From Maniola hyperantus (taxonomy: Eukaryota > Arthropoda > Insecta > Lepidoptera > Nymphalidae): a stretch of 64,000 nucleotides of DNA. The translations under genes were made by a program, and so were the position numbers. Shown in pieces: positions 62,101-64,000 of this stretch (its first letter is position 1; each line of letters starts with the position of its first letter). Under the pieces are notes generated by a model. That model saw nothing but the letters and a program-made list of their open reading frames with translations. It was not told the origin of the DNA and searched no databases. The DNA lies in contig NC_048550.1 of NCBI RefSeq assembly GCF_902806685.2, positions 5,375,383-5,439,382 of the forward strand, written 5' to 3'.

Positions 62101-63900
62101 TGAGTGTGGGAGCAGGCGACGGGCGCCGTGCTTTTCCGAGCGCGTAAGAACGTTTACAGTTTTACACACACACACACACACACACGACAGCATTATCGTC
62201 GCCATAGCCGTACTATATGTCATTTCTATAACAAATTGAGTAAAATGTGTTCAAGTAAAACATTACTTTTGCTTTTGTTTGTTTTTACAATTTTAATAAT
62301 TTCGCAGCGTTTTAGTACACCGATGGCGATACTTTTTCCCGCACAAGTGTGAAGGAGAGGAAGCGTTGCGGCGCACGACGGAACTACGCGGCGCGTTGAC
62401 GACTCTGGGTCGAGCGCTGCTGCAACCGGACATCGAACTGTTGCGCATCAACCTCAACACGCTCGACACACTCAACACCAAGTGGAAACTATATCATAAG
62501 GTAACATTGCGGCGCACGGCGAACTGTGTTGCGCATCAACCTCAACACGCTCGACACACTCAACACCAAGTGGAAACTATATCATAAGGTAACATTGCGG
62601 CGCACGGCGAACTGTGTTGCGCATCAACCTCAACACGCTCGACACACTCAACACCAAGTGGAAACCATATCATAAGGTAACATTGCGGCGCACGGCGAAC
62701 TGTGTTGCGCATCAACCTCAACACGCTCGACACACTCAACACCAAGTGGAAACTATATCATAAGGTAACATTGCGGCGCTCGGCGAACTGTGTTGCGCAT
62801 CAACCTCAACACGTTCTAGCTTCACCTTGTCAATCTTAGACAGCTATAACATCAAGCTTTTTGAAATATCATTCCCTTGGGTCCGGGGTTTGCCTCTTTC
62901 ATTTGTATGGGATTAGGTAACAGAGAGCTCTATACTAACTTCTTTCCGCGGATAGGGTATAAGTAGCTTATCGAGTACTTTTTTTCTACAGGCAATATTC
63001 CGTAGCGAGTTCATGGGTTCGGTGCTAACGGTGCTATTATCGGGGTTGGTGGAAGGCGGCGCTCGAGCGTTATTGCTCGACGAAGCTCTCGCGGCCGTGC
63101 ACGCCATGGCTGCCGTGGACTTCGTGGCCTTCCGACGCGACTTCCTGCCGCACTTCCTTCAGACACTGCATGGTTTAGAGCCGCATCATGTACGCTTGCT
63201 CGCCGACTTCCCGCCAGATACGGTACGTTGCCATTGCACAGCACACTATAACTTACGGTACAGTCCGTGACAGGTTGAGATGGCAATCGGGGTATGAGGC
63301 AGAGGGACGCCCCGCACGTCACCCACGCTCGCCCGCACTGGGTTAGCCGCCGGGACTGTGCGGATGTGTGGGGCGTTCCCTCCCCGATCGCCATTTCAAC
63401 CTGTCGCATACTATAGTACTTAAGGTTTATAGGTTATATAAAAAGGGCGCTCGAGCGTTATTGCTTTGCAAAGTTCTTATCCATACTACACTTTTTATCT
63501 TTCACTAATACAAACGCGATTTGTGTGAATTTCTAGTTCTGCAGATTTTAAACTAATAATATCAAGTTGTAAATATAGTAATACAGCTTTGCTGGTTGAG
63601 AATTGAGCGTGACTAAATTTTTTTTTGTTTTATTTTCACCAAACCAGGAGTAGAAGTAGCTGTCAAATACGGCTTTAGAATTTCAGGAGTGAAATGCACA
63701 TCATGAATACTCTTTCTATATAGCAGCATCCACATACTAAACATATTTGCATTTATAATATTAGTAATTGTATAGATTGTACTTTTACGTCTCATTTCCA
63801 GGATCTACCAACGTTTACGCAAAATATTCAACGGCTGATGAACGACGTGAACTGTTATCGGACATATCAGTCCCTTGCGTGCAACACGATGGGTTCCTAG
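50131..63900 (+). CDS. XPO6: Exportin-6, 21 coding exons, one apparent frameshift
   Basis: Exons: 50131-50133 (ATG only), 50278-50487, 50797-50994, 51578-51749, 52224-52353, 52727-52865, 53748-53914, 54174-54297, 54748-54829, 56611-56719, 57104-57196, 57577-57727, 57912-58092, 58377-58503, 59347-59487, 60534-60734, 61300-61478, 61816-61998, 62308-62500, 62992-63222 and 63802-63900 (stop), about 1037 aa. Exportin-6 is the RanGTP-dependent karyopherin that exports profilin-actin. Landmarks shared with the family: SLEMLMSEFF...RKREIE near the start, YFIRNKLAALL, PPPSPT, KLAEFLKLFVSLHF, SCLDIW, VLNKIQF, LLQPDIELL...LNTLDTLNTKWKLYHK, and the end DLPTFTQNIQRLMNDV. Exon 9 reads SCLDIWIQLLTY and then hits TAA at 54808-54810; one missing base there would restore the frame into exon 10. 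An 88-bp tandem array follows exon 19. Several later exons are very GC- and Ala-rich. An alternative start at 50233 lacks the acceptor logic. Confidence 0.9.
51040..51185 (-). repeat. Metulj/RTE-like repeat, 'GGAACTACTGAACC' subtype
   Basis: Contains CTCTGGAACTATTGAACCAA and TTTCACCAGTAGATAGCTAT, like 19030-19213. XPO6 intron 3. Confidence 0.65.
51315..51535 (+). repeat. Metulj/RTE-like repeat, CACGTCAA subtype, full copy
   Basis: Begins CTAGCTGATGCCCGCGACTT, contains AAATCACGTCAATCCGTTGC and ends ACACTTTCACATTAATAATA. XPO6 intron 3. Confidence 0.8.
51832..52050 (-). repeat. Metulj/RTE-like repeat, 'TGACTGA' subtype
   Basis: Plus strand runs from ATATATAAAAGGAAAAGGTG through TGACTGACTGATCTATCAAC to GAAGTCGCGGGCATCAGCTA. 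XPO6 intron 4. Confidence 0.8.
52415..52562. repeat. Fold-back MITE, almost entirely palindromic
   Basis: The ends GATTGTGTAAGAAAAACGTA and TACGTTTTTCTTACACAATC are exact inverted repeats. Pairing continues inward (GTAATCG..AAATTCTGC with GCAGAATTT..CGATTAC) over most of the 148 bp. XPO6 intron 5. Confidence 0.85.
54362..54580 (-). repeat. Metulj/RTE-like dispersed repeat
   Basis: Plus strand runs from ATAATATTATAAATGCGAAG to GACAAAGTCGCGGTCATTAT. XPO6 intron 8. Confidence 0.78.
54850..55075. repeat. Cluster of hairpins
   Basis: 54919-54962 has 17-bp perfect arms (CGTATTTTAAAAGTGAA) around a 10-nt loop. 55017-55036 is the 9-bp-arm palindrome GATTATCTA-CA-TAGATAATC. Between them GCGCTAGCATGCG faces CGCGTGCGCGTAGCG. 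Probably a composite fold-back element, about 20-90 bp downstream of exon 9. Confidence 0.6.
55208..55990 (+). repeat. 'GCATCAGGATTGAGGAGTTG' repeat, long copy
   Basis: Begins CTAGCTGACCCTGCGAACTT, carries three spaced copies of GCATCAGG(A/G)TTGAGGAGT or close variants, and ends in CAGACAGACAGACAGACA. Same family as 29264-29750. XPO6 intron 9. Confidence 0.7.
56060..56457 (-). repeat. Interrupted Metulj/RTE-like repeat
   Basis: The left part has TTATAAGTATTGATGCGAAAG and CCTTCAATCACGCC. The right part (56330-56457) has GTAACATAGGCTACTTTTTA and ends CGAACATCAGCTAGTT. About 150 bp of unrelated sequence lies between. XPO6 intron 9. Confidence 0.6.
57425..57572 (-). repeat. Metulj/RTE-like repeat abutting XPO6 exon 12
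   Basis: Starts CTAATATTATAATTATGAAA and runs through GGAAGGATATAGCAAGGACA to about the AG acceptor at 57575-57576. It ends within a few bases of exon 12. Confidence 0.65.
58571..58755. mobile_element. Inverted-repeat element carrying a tRNA-like domain
   Basis: The ends are 40-bp inverted repeats with one mismatch; the left begins AATTTTAAATACACATCAAA and includes GCGAACCGGCAGGAAT. Within it, 58595-58669 on the minus strand folds as a tRNA: 7-bp acceptor stem (CGGGCTG with CGGTTCG), A box TAGCTTAGTGG, B box GGTTCGATTCC and 5-bp T stem. The anticodon loop is CGCGATC, with G instead of the universal U33, and the anticodon stem has a mismatch, so it is not a working tRNA gene. The right arm duplicates the tRNA 3' end in inverted orientation. 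XPO6 intron 14. Confidence 0.78.
59594..59800 (-). repeat. Metulj/RTE-like repeat, 'TGACTGA' subtype
   Basis: From TATATAAAAGGATTGACTGA to GAAGTCGCGAGCATAAGCTA, preceded by a CTT microsatellite (about 59576-59594). XPO6 intron 15. Confidence 0.78.
59843..60505 (-). repeat. Tandem Metulj/RTE-like repeats abutting XPO6 exon 16
   Basis: 59843-60050 and about 60047-60250 are successive copies that share TGTTTGTTACTCAATCACGC and GGATTAACACA. A worn third unit with GGTACAAAGAAAAAGCTTGC and a fourth ending GATGAAGTCGCAGGCATTAC follow to about 60505. Exon 16 begins 29 bp later. Confidence 0.72.
60963..61030 (+). repeat. 19-bp minisatellite
   Basis: The unit TGCAGCACAGGATCAACCC is present about 3.5 times with small changes. 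XPO6 intron 16. Confidence 0.8.
62165..62184. repeat. CA microsatellite
   Basis: An uninterrupted run of CA dinucleotides in XPO6 intron 18. Confidence 0.8.
62501..62813 (+). repeat. 88-bp tandem array duplicating the XPO6 exon 19 end and its splice donor
   Basis: Units start at 62501, 62589, 62677 and 62765, each with GTAACATTGCGGCGC. Each full unit ends with a copy of the last coding bases of exon 19 (AAGTGGAAACTATATCATAAG, one copy has ACCATATC). This places four GTAACA donors 88 bp apart. Only the first keeps the frame; reading on meets TAA at the end of the first unit. Confidence 0.92.
63259..63417. repeat. GC-rich fold-back MITE, best copy
   Basis: Left end CAGTCCGTGACAGGTTGAGA and the reverse complement of the right end (GCGACAGGTTGAAATGGCGA) pair over about 35 bp, continuing through GGGGCGT/ACGCCCC. 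Related copies are at 12420-12530 and 21366-21496. XPO6 last intron. Confidence 0.8.
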
Positions 63901-64000
63901 TACATCAGGCCAGTGATTCACGCCCTATGGACTTCGGTGCTGAGTTCAAGTCACCAGTTCCCCTAGAACGAGTTTGGACAACTCGAAAACTTTCAATGGT
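63901..64000 (+). other. Start of the XPO6 3' UTR
   Basis: Sequence past the TAG at 63898-63900 up to the window edge. No poly(A) signal is reached. Confidence 0.6.

Noticed and set aside
62501..62813. CRISPR-like or protein-repeat array
   Set aside because: Units are contiguous without spacers and are clearly copies of the exon 19 boundary; reading through meets a stop.

Overview
The window is animal nuclear DNA, most likely from a moth or butterfly. The background is AT-rich, genes are split into many small exons, and introns and gaps are packed with repeats typical of Lepidoptera: tRNA-derived SINEs, dozens of copies of the element whose ends read GCCCGCGACTTCGTCCGCG and TTTCGCATTTATAATATTAG (Metulj/RTE-like), 5'-truncated LINE tails and many fold-back MITEs. 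I see no prokaryotic or viral features. Gene calls rest on spliced reading frames that I joined by hand and compared with remembered animal families; no search was run.

Layout, left to right. 530-1150 (-): first two coding exons of a divergent RAB28-like GTPase that runs off the left edge. 1896-3727 (-): four intact 5' exons of RFC5 (replication factor C small subunit), with no downstream exons visible. 5770-10127 (-): an intact two-exon, 1060-residue THAP/P-element-type transposase gene with a GC-AG intron full of other transposons. 10128-14211: repeats only. 14212-26967 (-): complete 15-coding-exon CMTR1 (cap-1 2'-O-methyltransferase, about 992 aa) with an internal exon duplication. 29953-33387 (-): complete four-exon THOC4/ALYREF (mRNA export adaptor, 253 aa). 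35415-41002 (+): complete seven-exon METTL16 (RNA m6A methyltransferase, 468 aa). 42563-44144 (+): complete four-exon SLBP (histone mRNA stem-loop binding protein, 162 aa). 45537-48983 (-): complete seven-exon HMG20A/B-type HMG-box protein (366 aa). 50131-63900 (+): complete 21-exon exportin-6 (about 1037 aa), with one apparent 1-nt frameshift in exon 9 and an 88-bp tandem array spanning the exon 19 splice donor.

Four adjacent genes act on the life of an mRNA or snRNA: cap methylation (CMTR1), export (THOC4), m6A/U6 and SAM-synthetase mRNA control (METTL16) and histone mRNA processing (SLBP). The others act in DNA replication (RFC5), chromatin (HMG20) and actin/profilin export (XPO6). THOC4/METTL16 and HMG20/XPO6 are head-to-head pairs; SLBP and HMG20 are tail-to-tail. 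In animals such clustering is usually coincidental and I do not claim an operon.

I did not find a wholly new biological system. The most unusual items are the exportin-6 splice-donor tandem array, the CMTR1 N-terminal exon duplication, the immobilised but intact P-type transposase gene, the apparently truncated RFC5, the RAB28-like protein lacking the catalytic glutamine, and a fold-back element carrying a tRNA-like domain.
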